Shown: positions 19,448 through 29,130, numbered from the stretch's first letter. The stretch: 64,000 nt of DNA from Hyphomicrobiales bacterium (GCA_900470805.1 UCCA01000001.1:124001-188000), one strand, 5' to 3'. Notes: generated by a model not told the origin, from the letters alone. Numbers and translations: made by a program.

Positions 19448-20341
19448 CTATCTGGCCTGTTGGAGCCGGCGCCATGCCGCCGGCGTTTCGCCGGCGATCT
19501 GCCGAAAGGCTTTGGTAAAATGAGCCTGATCGGCAAACCCAAGTTGGGCGGCTATGCCCGCCACGGTCAACTCGCTGTGGATCAACTGCTTCTTTGCAAC
19601 ATCAATGCGATTTGCAAGCTGCCATTGCAGCGGTGTCTTGCCAGTGGTCTGTCTGAAAACGTTGGAGAACCAGCTCTCTGACAGACCAACAGTCGCGGCC
19701 ATCTCGGAAACGCTCAGGCGACTTCCGCCCTGGGCGTTGATGTGCGAGGTCAGTTTGTTCATTTGCGCCTGCGTCAGCCTGCCGGTTGCCCTGTCTCCCG
19801 CTTGCGAGGGAATGTCGAGAAGACCTGCGACGATACTACCGACCAAATTCTCGGCATAGACCGCATGTTTGGACGGCTGTGATATCTCGGCTGCCACCAA
19901 GCCGGCCAGGGTTTCGATCGCCGCGATATCCTGGATTTCAACAGGGCTGCGCAACGCCGCCAAAGCCGCCGATGCGCCCACGGATGGCGACAAAAACCTC
20001 AGCAGCCGATCCTTGTGCATGTGCAGGTTGAGATGAGAAAATCGGTGAGTGGACTTGCTGGTCGTCCACATCGGCACGCCGGCAGGCACAAAGACAGCAC
20101 GCATCATCGGCCGGTAATTATGGGAGAACTCTCCGTCGCGATTTGAAATTTGGACTTGCGATGAGACGTCGCTGAAGAAAATCATGATGCGGGGATCCGC
20201 CGAAAGGTAGTAACCCGTAGCACCCGACTGGCTTTCGGCCTCCCACAGCACGCTAACCAATCCGTCGAGGCAGCGCCATTTGACCGGTGCGGTGACGCGA
20301 ATGCCGTCCGTTCGCCAAATCATCGAATGCCAAAAGTTCAT
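19448..20341 (-). CDS. AraC-family transcriptional regulator
   Basis: A 297-residue regulator. The N-terminal ~185 residues form a ligand/sensor domain (YYLSADPRIMIFFSDVS, MRAVFVPAGVPMWTTS, FSHLNLHMHKDRLL), and the C-terminal 100 residues carry two HTH motifs: LSVSEMAATVGLSESWFSNVFRQTTGKTPLQW in two blocks, then LTVAGIAAQLGFADQAHFTKAFRQIAGETPAAWRR in two blocks. AraC regulators next to siderophore receptors (PchR/YbtA-type) usually sense the ferric siderophore and activate the uptake genes; that role is inference from position. It converges on the receptor with a 42-base gap. Confidence 0.9.
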   Translation of the reverse strand: MNFWHSMIWRTDGIRVTAPVKWRCLDGLVSVLWEAESQSGATGYYLSADPRIMIFFSDVSSQVQISNRDGEFSHNYRPMMRAVFVPAGVPMWTTSKSTHRFSHLNLHMHKDRLLRFLSPSVGASAALAALRSPVEIQDIAAIETLAGLVAAEISQPSKHAVYAENLVGSIVAGLLDIPSQAGDRATGRLTQAQMNKLTSHINAQGGSRLSVSEMAATVGLSESWFSNVFRQTTGKTPLQWQLANRIDVAKKQLIHSELTVAGIAAQLGFADQAHFTKAFRQIAGETPAAWRRLQQAR

Positions 20342-20737
20342 TGCTAAACTCCGCTACTCTGCGTCTCCGATGACAACGCCGGACAGCGAGCCTTTCCACG
20401 AAGTCATCTGCCAACCCTTTGCGGGCAACGATATCAAGCGATATCCGGTCGATCGCACGCCCACTTAAGGTGAGTACCATTATCACCTTTGTTCGCTATG
20501 GCAAGGTTATGGGCAGCCGTCGTGGCGGAGCTGGAGCCGGCACTGAGATCATTCTGAGGACATCGAGCGCTGCCTGGATCGTGACCCGGCTGGGCGCAGC
20601 AACGCCTGAGCCCGAAAGTATCGGCGATCATCAGCTGCCGCAGCTTTCCGAATATACGCCAAAATAATCTACAAAATGAGTGGAATATAGGACATCTGAT
20701 GCTTCAGCCATTTCAACTGAGATGTTAGTTTTCCAAC
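20342..20737. promoter_or_regulatory. Divergent intergenic region between AraC and GntR genes
   Basis: About 395 bases that should hold promoters for the AraC gene (minus) and the GntR-led operon (plus). Immediately upstream of the GntR start the DNA is AT-rich, with ACATCT and AGATGT arms 22 bases apart. The middle can be read as short open frames, but none has recognisable protein features. I see no gene. Confidence 0.35.
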
Positions 20738-21523
20738 ATGCTAGATCGTCAAAGTCCATTCATCGGGAAAAAGACAACTGATGTCGTCGGGGTCGCCGAA
20801 CAGCGATTGCTCAGCGATATTGTTGCTGGAAAGCTGTCGCCTGGCGAACGGCTTTCAGAGCAATCCCTTTGTGGTGAATACAAATTTGGTCGCGGCATCA
20901 TACGCACCGTTCTCAGTCGTCTGGCGCATAGAGGGTTCGTCTCATCTCATGCCCGGAGCGGCTGGAGAGTTGCACCCATTACTGCCGTTGGGCTGCGGGA
21001 GATTACGCTCGGTCGAAAGCAATTGGAGCCTTTGTTGGCGGAAGTGGAGCTTTCGAAGCGCGATATAGAGCGGCTGGAGGCTATCTGCGACATGATCGCG
21101 GCGATCGCTTCCTCTTCCAGTCTTTCGGTCGATCAGCTTTCCCTTCTGCGGCGTTACGAGCGCGAAATTTGCGACTTGCTTGCCTCACAAATCAAGGCGC
21201 CACTGGTTGCCGGCTGGTTGTCGAACATCTGGGACAGGTCTGAATTCTATCTGAATTTCTTCGAGGCGGCAGCGCAGGTCAGGCTGAAGCCGGTCGACTG
21301 GAGCGCTTATGTCGCCGCCAAAAAGGCGGGTCGTCTCAAAGAGGCGGCCACTTTCATTCGCAAGACAAGCGAAGCGTTCACGGCCTTCGCGCAAGGCCAG
21401 CTTCTCCAATCCGACCTCGAATTCCCTGCCGTCCGCACGGTGAAGAAGAAAACGACAGCCGGTGATGATCTCTCCGTGACGCATCCCGGCCGTACGCAAC
21501 CAACGTCCAAGAGGATCCTTTAG
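20738..21523 (+). CDS. GntR-family transcriptional regulator
   Basis: A 261-residue regulator with an N-terminal winged helix (residues 20-80): AEQRLLSDIVAGKLSPGERLSE, then the recognition helix in GRGIIRTVLSRLAHRGFV and the wing RSGWRVAPIT. The helical C-terminal domain (EITLGRKQLEPLLAEVEL, then YEREICDLLASQI and FYLNFFEAA) is FCD/FadR-like but divergent. The last 25 residues are Lys/Thr-rich. It is directly followed by the first binding-protein gene (TAG then ATG with no gap), so it is probably autoregulated and controls the whole peptide-transport operon. Confidence 0.85.
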   Translation: MLDRQSPFIGKKTTDVVGVAEQRLLSDIVAGKLSPGERLSEQSLCGEYKFGRGIIRTVLSRLAHRGFVSSHARSGWRVAPITAVGLREITLGRKQLEPLLAEVELSKRDIERLEAICDMIAAIASSSSLSVDQLSLLRRYEREICDLLASQIKAPLVAGWLSNIWDRSEFYLNFFEAAAQVRLKPVDWSAYVAAKKAGRLKEAATFIRKTSEAFTAFAQGQLLQSDLEFPAVRTVKKKTTAGDDLSVTHPGRTQPTSKRIL

Positions 21524-23023
21524 ATGAAAGTGTTTCGCGCTTTAGCCTGTGCAGCGTTGATCAGCGGCGGGATGCCTGTTTTCGGTTATGCCGCTGCCAA
21601 GGATACGATCGTCATCGATCTTGTCAGCGAGCCTTCTTCGCTCGATCCACAGAAACAGTGGAATCCGGACAGCTATTTCGTTTATCGCAATATTTTCGAC
21701 CAACTTGTCAGTCGTGATGACAAGGGTGAGATCATACCGTCGATCGCCCAATCCTGGGCCTACAAGTCTGATAGCGAGATCGCCTTCACCCTTCGCAGCG
21801 ACGTGACGTTTCATGATGGTCAGAAGTTGACGCCGGAAGATGTCGCTTTCAGCATCAATCGCATCATCGACAAGAAATTCGCGAGCCCGCAGCTCAGCCA
21901 GTTCAATAAAATCCTCTCGGCCAGCGTATCCGGCGCCGATGAGGTGACAATCAAAACTGATGGATCCTATCCGGTTCTTCTGTCGCAGCTGGTAAAGCTA
22001 TCCATCGTCCCCAAGCACGTCGTTGAAAAAATCGGCAACGACGCCTTCAATCTGGCGCCGGTCGGATCCGGCCCCTACAGGTTCGACAAGTGGCAGCGCG
22101 GCGTGGATGTCGTGCTCGTTCGTAACGACGGTTACTGGGGCAAGAAAGGCTACTTTCAGCGCGCCGATTTTCGTGCCGTGCCGGATGCAGCAACCCGCGT
22201 CGCCGACCTGAAAGCCGGCAGCGCCGATCTTGCCGTAACGCTCGATCCTGATCTGGCGGCGCAGCTAACGGGCGCCGGTGGTGTCCAGGTGCTGACCGCG
22301 GTGACAGAGCGCATTGCCTATCTCAAGCTCAACACGACCCGTCCACCGTTCAACGACGTCAATCTTCGCCGCGCCGTCGCTTTTGCGGTCGACCGTCAGT
22401 CGATCATCGAGGGCCTGCTCGGCGGCTACGACAAGCCGGTATCGCAGTTGGCCTCACCCGAATACGCGGGTTACGTGTCTGGCATCAAGGACCTGTCATT
22501 CGATCCCGAACAGGCAAGGCAACTGGTGCAACAGGCCGGTGCCAACGCCGCTGAACCGATCGCGTTCCTCACCTCGCCGACCTTCGACCAGCGCATCGTC
22601 CAAGCTCTGGTTCAGCAGCTTAGCGATGTTGGCTTCAAGGTTCATGTCGAGAGCGTCGACTTTGCCACCTATCTGCAGCGCGTCCAAAGCGAAAAGACCA
22701 AGCAGCCGGCTATCTCCTTTGGTCGCTGGTCCTGTGCTTGCCAGGATGCCGACGGAATATCGTTCCCGCTGCTCCACACCAGCAGCTCCTTCTCTGCGCT
22801 GTCCGATCCAAAGATCGATACGCTTCTGGATGCGGCGCGTAATACGCTGGACAAGCAAACGCGGCTTGCCGCCTACAAAGATGTCGCAAGCATCGTTGCC
22901 AAGGATATTCCCGTTCTTCCCCTTTATCAGGCGGCCGTAATCTACGGCGCTTCAGACAAGCTCAAATGGACGCCGACAGCGAACGAGAGCTTTTTCCTCA
23001 ACCGTGCCAGCTGGAGCGAATAG
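21524..23023 (+). CDS. Peptide-type ABC transporter binding protein (copy 1)
   Basis: A 499-residue SBP_bac_5 (DppA/OppA-type) periplasmic protein. The signal peptide spans residues 1-24 (ALISGGMPVFGYAAA). It contains EPSSLDPQKQWNPDSYFVYR, DDVTFHDGQ-type segment SDVTFHDGQKLTPEDVAFSI, VGSGPYRFDKWQRG and a C-terminal PVLPLYQAAVIYGASD. It is a close paralog of the protein at 30178-31680, aligning essentially end to end with the same SCxCQDADG and NESFFLNR motifs. The two copies bracket the operon. Cys residues in the SCACQDADG segment are shared by both, suggesting a special ligand site or disulfide. Confidence 0.92.
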   Translation: MKVFRALACAALISGGMPVFGYAAAKDTIVIDLVSEPSSLDPQKQWNPDSYFVYRNIFDQLVSRDDKGEIIPSIAQSWAYKSDSEIAFTLRSDVTFHDGQKLTPEDVAFSINRIIDKKFASPQLSQFNKILSASVSGADEVTIKTDGSYPVLLSQLVKLSIVPKHVVEKIGNDAFNLAPVGSGPYRFDKWQRGVDVVLVRNDGYWGKKGYFQRADFRAVPDAATRVADLKAGSADLAVTLDPDLAAQLTGAGGVQVLTAVTERIAYLKLNTTRPPFNDVNLRRAVAFAVDRQSIIEGLLGGYDKPVSQLASPEYAGYVSGIKDLSFDPEQARQLVQQAGANAAEPIAFLTSPTFDQRIVQALVQQLSDVGFKVHVESVDFATYLQRVQSEKTKQPAISFGRWSCACQDADGISFPLLHTSSSFSALSDPKIDTLLDAARNTLDKQTRLAAYKDVASIVAKDIPVLPLYQAAVIYGASDKLKWTPTANESFFLNRASWSE

Positions 23024-23113
23024 CGTGGACGCACCTGCGTCCCAACGGCTTCAAGCAAAACGCACCGGCACCCTTGTTGAACGGTTGCCGGATCTAGAAA
23101 CGGGGAGCCGAAG

Positions 23114-24043
23114 GTGGGCGGGTTCGTTGTCAGGCGGCTGGTGCAGGCGTTGATCGCACTATTTGGCGTTATTACGCTTGTCTTCTTCTTGCAGCGGCTG
23201 ACTGGCGATCCGGTTCTGCTGCTCGTGCCGCAGGGGGCAACACAGGCGGATGCCGACGTTCTACGCACGGCGCTCGGTTTCGATCGGCCGCTTTATATCC
23301 AATATTTCGGTTTTCTTGCGGATCTCGCGCGGCTTGACCTGGGGCGCTCCTATGTTCAGAATCTTCCGGTGGTCGATATCATTTCGAGCCGGGTTCCCTA
23401 TACCCTGGAACTCGCTGCGGGCGCGCTCCTGGTCGCGATCGGATTGGGGGTGCCGATCGGCATTCTGATTGCCATTCGTCGCAACCGGTTCGAGGCACGC
23501 TGGCTCGTCGGGCTTGTTCTCATCGGACAATCCATGCCGACTTTCTGGACCTCCGTCCTTCTCATCATGTTGTTTGGGGTCTGGCTGCGCTGGCTTCCGC
23601 CGTCGGGCGCCAGCGGTTTTCAGAGTCTCATCATGCCCTCGCTTGCGCTCGGCTTTCTATCCATGGCGACGTTTGCGCGCGTAACGAGAACCTCGGTGCT
23701 TGACGAACTCGGCAAGGACTATGTGCGAACAGCGCATGCGAAAGGTCTCTCCACATCGAGGCTTATCGTCCATCACCTGCTGCGCAATGCGGCCGTGCCG
23801 ATTGTAACAATCTCGGCGCTCGAGATAGCCAATCTCTTGACCGGCGCGATCATCATAGAAACCGTCTTCGCTTGGCCGGGTCTCGGCCAGTTGACGATTC
23901 AGGCGATCAGCGCGCGCGACTTTTCGATCGTGCAGGGCGTCGTCATCATAGGTGCGGCAGCGGCGATCCTGCTCAATCTTATCGCCGACCTTCTTTACAG
24001 CACCATTGATCCTCGCATCAGGCTGCCGGGAAGGGAAACATGA
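23114..24043 (+). CDS. Peptide-type ABC transporter permease (DppB family)
   Basis: A 309-residue permease starting at a GTG with GGGGAG upstream. N-terminal FVVRRLVQALIALFGVITLVFFL is the usual first helix. LGFDRPLYIQYFGFLADLARLDLG marks the DppB periplasmic region, and DYVRTAHAKGLSTSRLIVHH is the EAA loop. The conserved IIIETVFAWPGLGQL and FSIVQGVVIIGA finish the family signature. It sits 90 bases after binding protein 1 and overlaps the next permease by 4 bases. Confidence 0.93.
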   Translation: MGGFVVRRLVQALIALFGVITLVFFLQRLTGDPVLLLVPQGATQADADVLRTALGFDRPLYIQYFGFLADLARLDLGRSYVQNLPVVDIISSRVPYTLELAAGALLVAIGLGVPIGILIAIRRNRFEARWLVGLVLIGQSMPTFWTSVLLIMLFGVWLRWLPPSGASGFQSLIMPSLALGFLSMATFARVTRTSVLDELGKDYVRTAHAKGLSTSRLIVHHLLRNAAVPIVTISALEIANLLTGAIIIETVFAWPGLGQLTIQAISARDFSIVQGVVIIGAAAAILLNLIADLLYSTIDPRIRLPGRET

Positions 24044-24897
24044 GTGCCGCGTTTTCGCGTGTCGGTCGCGTGATTGGCCGACCGCCGGTGGGAATCGTGC
24101 TCGCAATAGCGGCTGTGGTCGTGATCCTGCTCGCTGCCATTCTTGCGCCTCTGATCGCGCCTTATGATCCCAACACGCAAAATCTGCTCGGCCGCCTCAA
24201 GCCGCCGGGTTTCATCATCCGCAACACGCGTTACCTGCTGGGTTCGGACGAGCTTGGCCGCGACACGTTCAGCCGACTGATCTACGGAGCGAGGGTATCG
24301 CTGTTCGTTGCATTTGCCTCCGTCGTCCTGTCCGGCATTGTCGGCAGCATCCTCGGCATGCTTGCCGCCCTCCATCGCGGCTGGGTCGAGACCGTAATCA
24401 TGCGCGCTGTCGACATCGTCCTGTCGGTACCGGCCATCCTGTTGGCGATCATCACCGTCGCGACGCTCGGTCCCGGCCTGCAGAACGTGGTGTTTGTACT
24501 CGTGCTGACGCGCTGGCCGCGTTATGCGCGCGTCGCCTATGGCCAGACGCTCGTCATTGCCAATACCTCCTATCTTCGCCTTTCCCGTTCGATGGGAGCG
24601 AGCTGGTTTCGGATTCTGCGCCATCATGTCTTGCCCAATATCGCCGGCGCCCTCGTGGTCGTGATCACGCTCGAATTCGGGCTGATGGTGCTGTTTGAAG
24701 CGGGGCTTTCCTTTCTCGGTCTCGGCGTGCAGCCCCCGACCGCAAGCTGGGGCGTAATGCTCTCGGTCGGCCGAAACTACGTGGCGAACGCCTGGTGGCT
24801 CTCGGTCGTCCCCGGGGCTGCGCTCTTCCTTCTCGTTTTGTCTGTCAATGTTCTGGGCGATTTCCTGAGGGACCGCCTGGATCCCAGGAGTCGTTGA
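24040..24897 (+). CDS. Peptide-type ABC transporter permease (DppC family)
   Basis: A 285-residue permease, partner of the DppB-like subunit. It has the DppC hallmarks LLGSDELGRDTFSRLIYGARVS, the EAA loop YLRLSRSMGASWFRILRHHV and FEAGLSFLGLGVQPPTASWG. First hydrophobic segment: VLAIAAVVVILLAAILAPLI. It overlaps the DppB gene by 4 bases and is followed after one base by the SDR gene, so enzyme genes are inserted within the transporter operon. Confidence 0.93.
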   Translation: MSAAFSRVGRVIGRPPVGIVLAIAAVVVILLAAILAPLIAPYDPNTQNLLGRLKPPGFIIRNTRYLLGSDELGRDTFSRLIYGARVSLFVAFASVVLSGIVGSILGMLAALHRGWVETVIMRAVDIVLSVPAILLAIITVATLGPGLQNVVFVLVLTRWPRYARVAYGQTLVIANTSYLRLSRSMGASWFRILRHHVLPNIAGALVVVITLEFGLMVLFEAGLSFLGLGVQPPTASWGVMLSVGRNYVANAWWLSVVPGAALFLLVLSVNVLGDFLRDRLDPRSR

Positions 24898-24898
24898 A

Positions 24899-25690
24899 AT
24901 GGTCGATTTTTCCAAGGGTTTCGAAGGTAAACACGTCGTCGTCACCGGCGCCGCCGGTATTTTCGGAGGCTGGATTGCCAATGCATTCGCCGAGGCCGGT
25001 GCAAAGCTGATCCTGACCGACCTGGATGCCGACCGTCTTGCCGCAGCGGCCAAGGAGATCGGCGATGGCGATCACCTGCAGTATGCCGCTGATCTGACAT
25101 CGGATGCGGATATCAAGGCGCTGCTGGCCTATGTTGGCCAGCAATGGGGTTTTGCCGACGTGCTGATCAACAATGCAGGCATTTATCCGTCCGGATTTCT
25201 CCTCGACATTACCGGAGAAGAATGGGACCGGATATTCGACATAAACCTGCGCGCGCCTTTCCTGCTGTCGCAGGGAGTCGCTAAACAAATGATCGCCAAC
25301 GGCGCCAAGGGATCGATCATCAACATATCGTCCGGCGCCTCGCGCAAGATGCGGCTGACTGCCGCGCCTTACAGCACGTCGAAGACAGCGCTCGATCGAC
25401 TGAACAAGGGGCTGGCACTCGAACTCGCGGCCTTCGGCATTCGCGTCAACATCGTCGAGCCGGGCTTTGCGCCGGGCAGCGATGTCAACCATTTGAGTCA
25501 GGAACATATCGACAGCGTCACGAGCAACATCCCGCTCGGCCGCATTTCCCTGCCTGACGACGCGGCGAACGCGGTGCTCTATCTCGCCTCGGAAGCCGCT
25601 TCCTACGTCACTGGGGCAACCCTCACGGTCGATGGTGGCAATTCGATCGGTTCGCTCGCTGTTTTTCAGGCAAAGAAGCAGCCGCTTTGA
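24899..25690 (+). CDS. Short-chain dehydrogenase/reductase
   Basis: A 263-residue classical SDR. Cofactor motif VVTGAAGIFGGWIANAF, acidic LTDLDADR after beta-2 (suggesting NAD over NADP), NNAGIYPSG, catalytic Ser in NISSGASR and Tyr/Lys in YSTSKTALDRL, with the usual VRVN-type I-R-V-N-I-V-E-P-G tail. It is embedded between the DppC permease and a deacetylase-like gene in the peptide ABC operon, so it likely oxidises or reduces a product of the imported substrate. Confidence 0.9.
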   Translation: MVDFSKGFEGKHVVVTGAAGIFGGWIANAFAEAGAKLILTDLDADRLAAAAKEIGDGDHLQYAADLTSDADIKALLAYVGQQWGFADVLINNAGIYPSGFLLDITGEEWDRIFDINLRAPFLLSQGVAKQMIANGAKGSIINISSGASRKMRLTAAPYSTSKTALDRLNKGLALELAAFGIRVNIVEPGFAPGSDVNHLSQEHIDSVTSNIPLGRISLPDDAANAVLYLASEAASYVTGATLTVDGGNSIGSLAVFQAKKQPL

Positions 25691-25709
25691 GGGCGAAAGG
25701 ATACGCGCC

Positions 25710-26621
25710 ATGCCAGAACAGATAAAAGGCACTTATGCTCCTTTTCCAGCCTATGCGTGGCCGGAGGGCAAGACCAGCGCGGCTCTGTTCAGTGTCGATG
25801 TCGACGCGACGGCGCCGTTCCTCTGGGAGCACCGGGATCATCTGCCTGAGCGCCTCGCGCGGCTGGAACTACGCCGCTTCGGCCTCCGGTCCGGCATGAC
25901 GCGTCTGCTCGATCTCTTCGCCCGTTATGATGTGAAGGCGAGTTTCTATGTACCGGCCATCGTTGCCGAGACCGATCCGGATCTCTTGCCGACGCTAGTC
26001 GCCGCCGGCCACGAGATCGGTCTGCACGGCTATTTCCATGAACTCGTTCGTGATGTCGACGATCGCGAGTTCACTGCGGCGATCGAGGCGAGCCTCGAAC
26101 TGTTCCAGCGCCAGACCGGCCGCCGACCGGTTGGTTTTCGTTCGCCTGCCTGGGAAATGACGCCGCATATGCTGCGAGAGGTAAGGCGGCTCGGGCTCTC
26201 CTATGATTCCTCGCTGATGGGCTTCGATCATCCTTACGCGATCGACGATGTGGTGGAGATCCCCGTCCAGTGGGCGCTGGACGATGCCATATTCTACAAG
26301 TTCGAAGGGAGCGGAAACGACCGCCAGGCGCCAGTTTCCGGCGCAGCCGTTCTCGACGACTGGCTGGCGGAATGGCGCATGCTGCACCGGTTCGGCGGCT
26401 TGTTCACTCTGACGGTGCATGACTGGATTTCTGGCCGTGCACAAAGGATCGCTCTTCTCGAAAAGCTTTTGGAGATAGTCACCGCCGAAAGCGGCGCCTG
26501 GGTCGCGACGGCCGAGGAGATCGCCCGCTATCATGCCTCGTCTGTCAATGCCGGCCGCTTTGCCGTGAAATCCGAGATCCCGGCTGCGATCGGTCCTCGT
26601 CGTTTCGGTACGTCGCCATGA
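25710..26621 (+). CDS. Polysaccharide-deacetylase-like (CE4) amidohydrolase
   Basis: A 303-residue NodB-homology protein. Metal site: the aspartate in FSVDVDATAPF and the HxxxH of GLHGYFHE; later FRSPAWEMTPHMLREVRRLG is the conserved R-x-P-W/Y block and LTVHDW a C-terminal His motif. The architecture resembles the HpPgdA/PuuE-type soluble deacetylases, often acting on N-acyl or cyclic amides, rather than chitin enzymes, and there is no signal peptide. The ATG at 25710 has GAAAGGATA upstream; an earlier in-frame ATG at 25632 lies inside the SDR gene. The stop overlaps the next start by 4 bases. The substrate is unknown and is probably the imported molecule. Confidence 0.85.
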   Translation: MPEQIKGTYAPFPAYAWPEGKTSAALFSVDVDATAPFLWEHRDHLPERLARLELRRFGLRSGMTRLLDLFARYDVKASFYVPAIVAETDPDLLPTLVAAGHEIGLHGYFHELVRDVDDREFTAAIEASLELFQRQTGRRPVGFRSPAWEMTPHMLREVRRLGLSYDSSLMGFDHPYAIDDVVEIPVQWALDDAIFYKFEGSGNDRQAPVSGAAVLDDWLAEWRMLHRFGGLFTLTVHDWISGRAQRIALLEKLLEIVTAESGAWVATAEEIARYHASSVNAGRFAVKSEIPAAIGPRRFGTSP

Positions 26622-28159
26622 GCGAGAACTGGCAGATCGGCAAGGTCGAGACACGCAGTGAGCATGGGCTTGTAGCATGTCAGCACTGGCTGGCAGCGGA
26701 GGCTGGCGCACGCGTGCTTTCGGCGGGTGGAAACGCGGTGGATGCGGCTGTTACCACCGCACTCGCTCTCAGTGTCGTCGAGCCCTGGCTGTCGGGCATT
26801 GGCGGTGGAGGCTTTCTGTTGCGGGCCGATGGCACTTCCGGCGATGTCGATGTGCTTGATTTCAATGTCGTGTCGCCGGCCGCGCTCGATCCGGCGGATT
26901 ACCCGGTGATCGGCGGAGATGGTGGTGACTGGTTTAGTTGGCCAGCCGTCGAAGGCGACCGCAATCTGATCGGGTATGGATCGATCTGCGTTCCCGGTGC
27001 TGTCGCCGGGCTAGCCGAGGCCCTGTCGCGCTTCGGCACGATATCCTGGGCGCAAGCACTGGCGCCGGCCATTGAGCAGGCCCATCGTGGCCTCTTGGTG
27101 GATTGGTATGCGGCGCTTGCGCTTGCCATCGATGGACACAATCTGTCGCAGTTTCCCGCATCCTCGGCGCTGTTCCTGCGTGAGGGGCGTGCGCCTCGTG
27201 TGCCGGAGGGCGGCAAGACGCTGTTTCTTCCGATGGCCGCCAAGGCTGCCACGCTCGAGAGACTTGCTAAGGCTGGCGCCCGCGATTTTTACGAGGGCGA
27301 GATTGCCGATCGGCTCGTCTCAGGTCTGCGCCACGGCGGTTCTCGGCTCTCGGGGCATGATTTTGCATCCTATCAGCCGCGCTGGCTGCTTCCCGCAACG
27401 CAGGTGTACCACGATCGTCTCGTCCATGCCGTACCAGGCCTTTCCGGCGGGCCGACATTGATATCGGCTCTTGCCGAACTTGAGACGAGCCTGACAGCGA
27501 AAGATCCGCTTTCCGGGCAGGCTGCAGTCGCGTTCGCGCGCGCCTTGCGTCGTGCCAATGAGCATCGCTACCGGCACCTCGGTCATGCTTCCGGCGAGAG
27601 CTGTACCAGCCACATCAGCGTCGTCGATGCCAACGGTACGATGGTCTCGCTTACCAATACGCTGCTGTCGCGTTTCGGCTCGAAGGTCGTGGTGCCGGAT
27701 CTAGGTTTTGCGCTCAACAACGGCGTCATGTGGTTCGACCCGCGGCCGGGCCGACCCAACTCGATCGCGCCTCGGCGTCAGCCGCTTGCCAATATGAGCC
27801 CGGTTATCGCTACCCGAGACGGCCGGCCGGAACTGGCGCTTGGAGCTGCCGGCGGACGGCAGATCGTTCCGGCAGTAGCACAGCTACTGGCTTACATTCT
27901 TGCCTACGACATGCCGCTCGAAATGGCGTTGTCGGTCCCGCGGCTTGATGCCAGTGGGACTGGCATCAGGATCAATCGTTGCGCCAGTGCAGAGATGACG
28001 GCCGCCATCGCTGGTGAATTCGATGTCGAAGTGGTCGATGACACGCTTTATCCGGTCAATTTTGCGGTCCCTTCCGCGGTAATGCGCCGGGACGGCGTCA
28101 ATGTCGGCATGGCACATCCGCGCAATCCCTGGGCCTCGGTTCGAGAGGGGCGCCGATGA
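26618..28159 (+). CDS. Gamma-glutamyltransferase family protein
   Basis: A 513-residue Ntn-hydrolase of the gamma-glutamyltranspeptidase family. Large-subunit features: ACQHWLAAEAGARVLSAGGN, AVDAAVTTALALSVVEPWLSG and a GGGGFLL-like IGGGGFLL. The predicted self-cleavage nucleophile is the Thr in ESCTSHISVVDANGTMVSLT (residue about 329). The small subunit has PRRQPLANMSPVI and LGAAGGRQI. No signal peptide is visible, unlike E. coli Ggt, so it should act in the cytoplasm after import. It overlaps both neighbours by 4 bases. It would hydrolyse or transfer a gamma-glutamyl or similar acyl-amide bond of the imported compound. Confidence 0.9.
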   Translation: MSENWQIGKVETRSEHGLVACQHWLAAEAGARVLSAGGNAVDAAVTTALALSVVEPWLSGIGGGGFLLRADGTSGDVDVLDFNVVSPAALDPADYPVIGGDGGDWFSWPAVEGDRNLIGYGSICVPGAVAGLAEALSRFGTISWAQALAPAIEQAHRGLLVDWYAALALAIDGHNLSQFPASSALFLREGRAPRVPEGGKTLFLPMAAKAATLERLAKAGARDFYEGEIADRLVSGLRHGGSRLSGHDFASYQPRWLLPATQVYHDRLVHAVPGLSGGPTLISALAELETSLTAKDPLSGQAAVAFARALRRANEHRYRHLGHASGESCTSHISVVDANGTMVSLTNTLLSRFGSKVVVPDLGFALNNGVMWFDPRPGRPNSIAPRRQPLANMSPVIATRDGRPELALGAAGGRQIVPAVAQLLAYILAYDMPLEMALSVPRLDASGTGIRINRCASAEMTAAIAGEFDVEVVDDTLYPVNFAVPSAVMRRDGVNVGMAHPRNPWASVREGRR

Positions 28160-29130
28160 CCGGACCGGTATTGAGCGTGGAGGACCTGCGCGTTGCTATC
28201 GGTAAAAATCCGGTTGTGGATGGCGTGAGTTTTTCCGTCGCAGCTGGCGAGATCGTTAGTCTTGTCGGAGAATCCGGATGCGGCAAGTCGATGACTGCGT
28301 TTTCCATCATGGGCCTGCTCCCGCCCGTAGCTTCGGTCACCGGCGGCTCGGTCATTTTGAGCGGCCGGCAGGTCAACGGGCTCGATGCGAAGGCATTGAA
28401 AGCGCTGCGCGGCAATGAGATGTCGATGATCTTTCAAGAGCCGGTCGCGTCTCTCAATCCGCTGATGCCGGTGGGGCGCCAGATCGCGGAAAGCCTGCTT
28501 GTCCACCGCAAGCTTGGTCGAGGCGAGGCGCAAAGGCAAGCGATCGCCATGCTGGAAGAGGTCGGTATTCCGGAGCCGGCTTTGAGGGCGAAGCAGTATC
28601 CGTTCGAGCTGTCCGGCGGAATGTGCCAGCGCGTGATGATCGCCATGGCGCTGATCACGCGTCCTCGTCTTCTGATCGCCGATGAGCCCACCACTGCGCT
28701 CGACGTTACCATCCAGGCGCAAATTCTTGAACTGATGAAGCGCCTGCGTACCGAGACTGGAACCGCCATTCTGCTGATCACCCACGACATGGGCGTTGTC
28801 GCCGACATAGCCGATCGGGTTGCCGTCATGTATGCAGGCCGGATCGCCGAAAATGCCGCGGTTGACGACATTTTTCGCGAGCAGAGGCATCCCTATACCC
28901 GCATGCTGTTGTCTACCATTCCGCGGCTCGACGGCAGCGATGCCAAGTCCTTCCTGCCGACGATCAAGGGTACGGTACCGGATATCGGTCATTGGCCGGA
29001 AGGCTGTCGCTTTTCTACGCGCTGTCCGCTGATGGACGGCGAGTGTCGCAAGACGCCGTTGCTCGTGCCTGCCGGCGCCGACCGCGACGCCGCCTGCTGG
29101 CATCAGGATCTCATTGGAGGGCTGATATGA
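28156..29130 (+). CDS. Peptide-type ABC transporter ATP-binding protein (DppD family)
   Basis: A 324-residue ATPase: Walker A GESGCGKSM, Q-loop MIFQEPVASLNPLM, signature LSGGMCQRVMIAMAL, Walker B LLIADEPTTALDVTIQAQIL, H-loop LITHDMGVVADIADRV. The C-terminal oligopeptide domain (RHPYTRMLLSTIPRLDG through GCRFSTRCPLMD) contains the Cys motif found in DppD/OppD. It overlaps the gamma-glutamyltransferase and DppF genes by 4 bases each. Confidence 0.94.
   Translation: MTGPVLSVEDLRVAIGKNPVVDGVSFSVAAGEIVSLVGESGCGKSMTAFSIMGLLPPVASVTGGSVILSGRQVNGLDAKALKALRGNEMSMIFQEPVASLNPLMPVGRQIAESLLVHRKLGRGEAQRQAIAMLEEVGIPEPALRAKQYPFELSGGMCQRVMIAMALITRPRLLIADEPTTALDVTIQAQILELMKRLRTETGTAILLITHDMGVVADIADRVAVMYAGRIAENAAVDDIFREQRHPYTRMLLSTIPRLDGSDAKSFLPTIKGTVPDIGHWPEGCRFSTRCPLMDGECRKTPLLVPAGADRDAACWHQDLIGGLI

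Noticed and set aside
20419..20667. 82-codon frame in the AraC-GntR gap
   Set aside because: No recognisable product, no ribosome-binding site, and the region must hold promoters.
23995..25053. Minus-strand frame opposite the DppC and SDR genes
   Set aside because: It is a shadow of two well-supported genes. The low-complexity D/Q/R-rich translation is typical of antisense frames.
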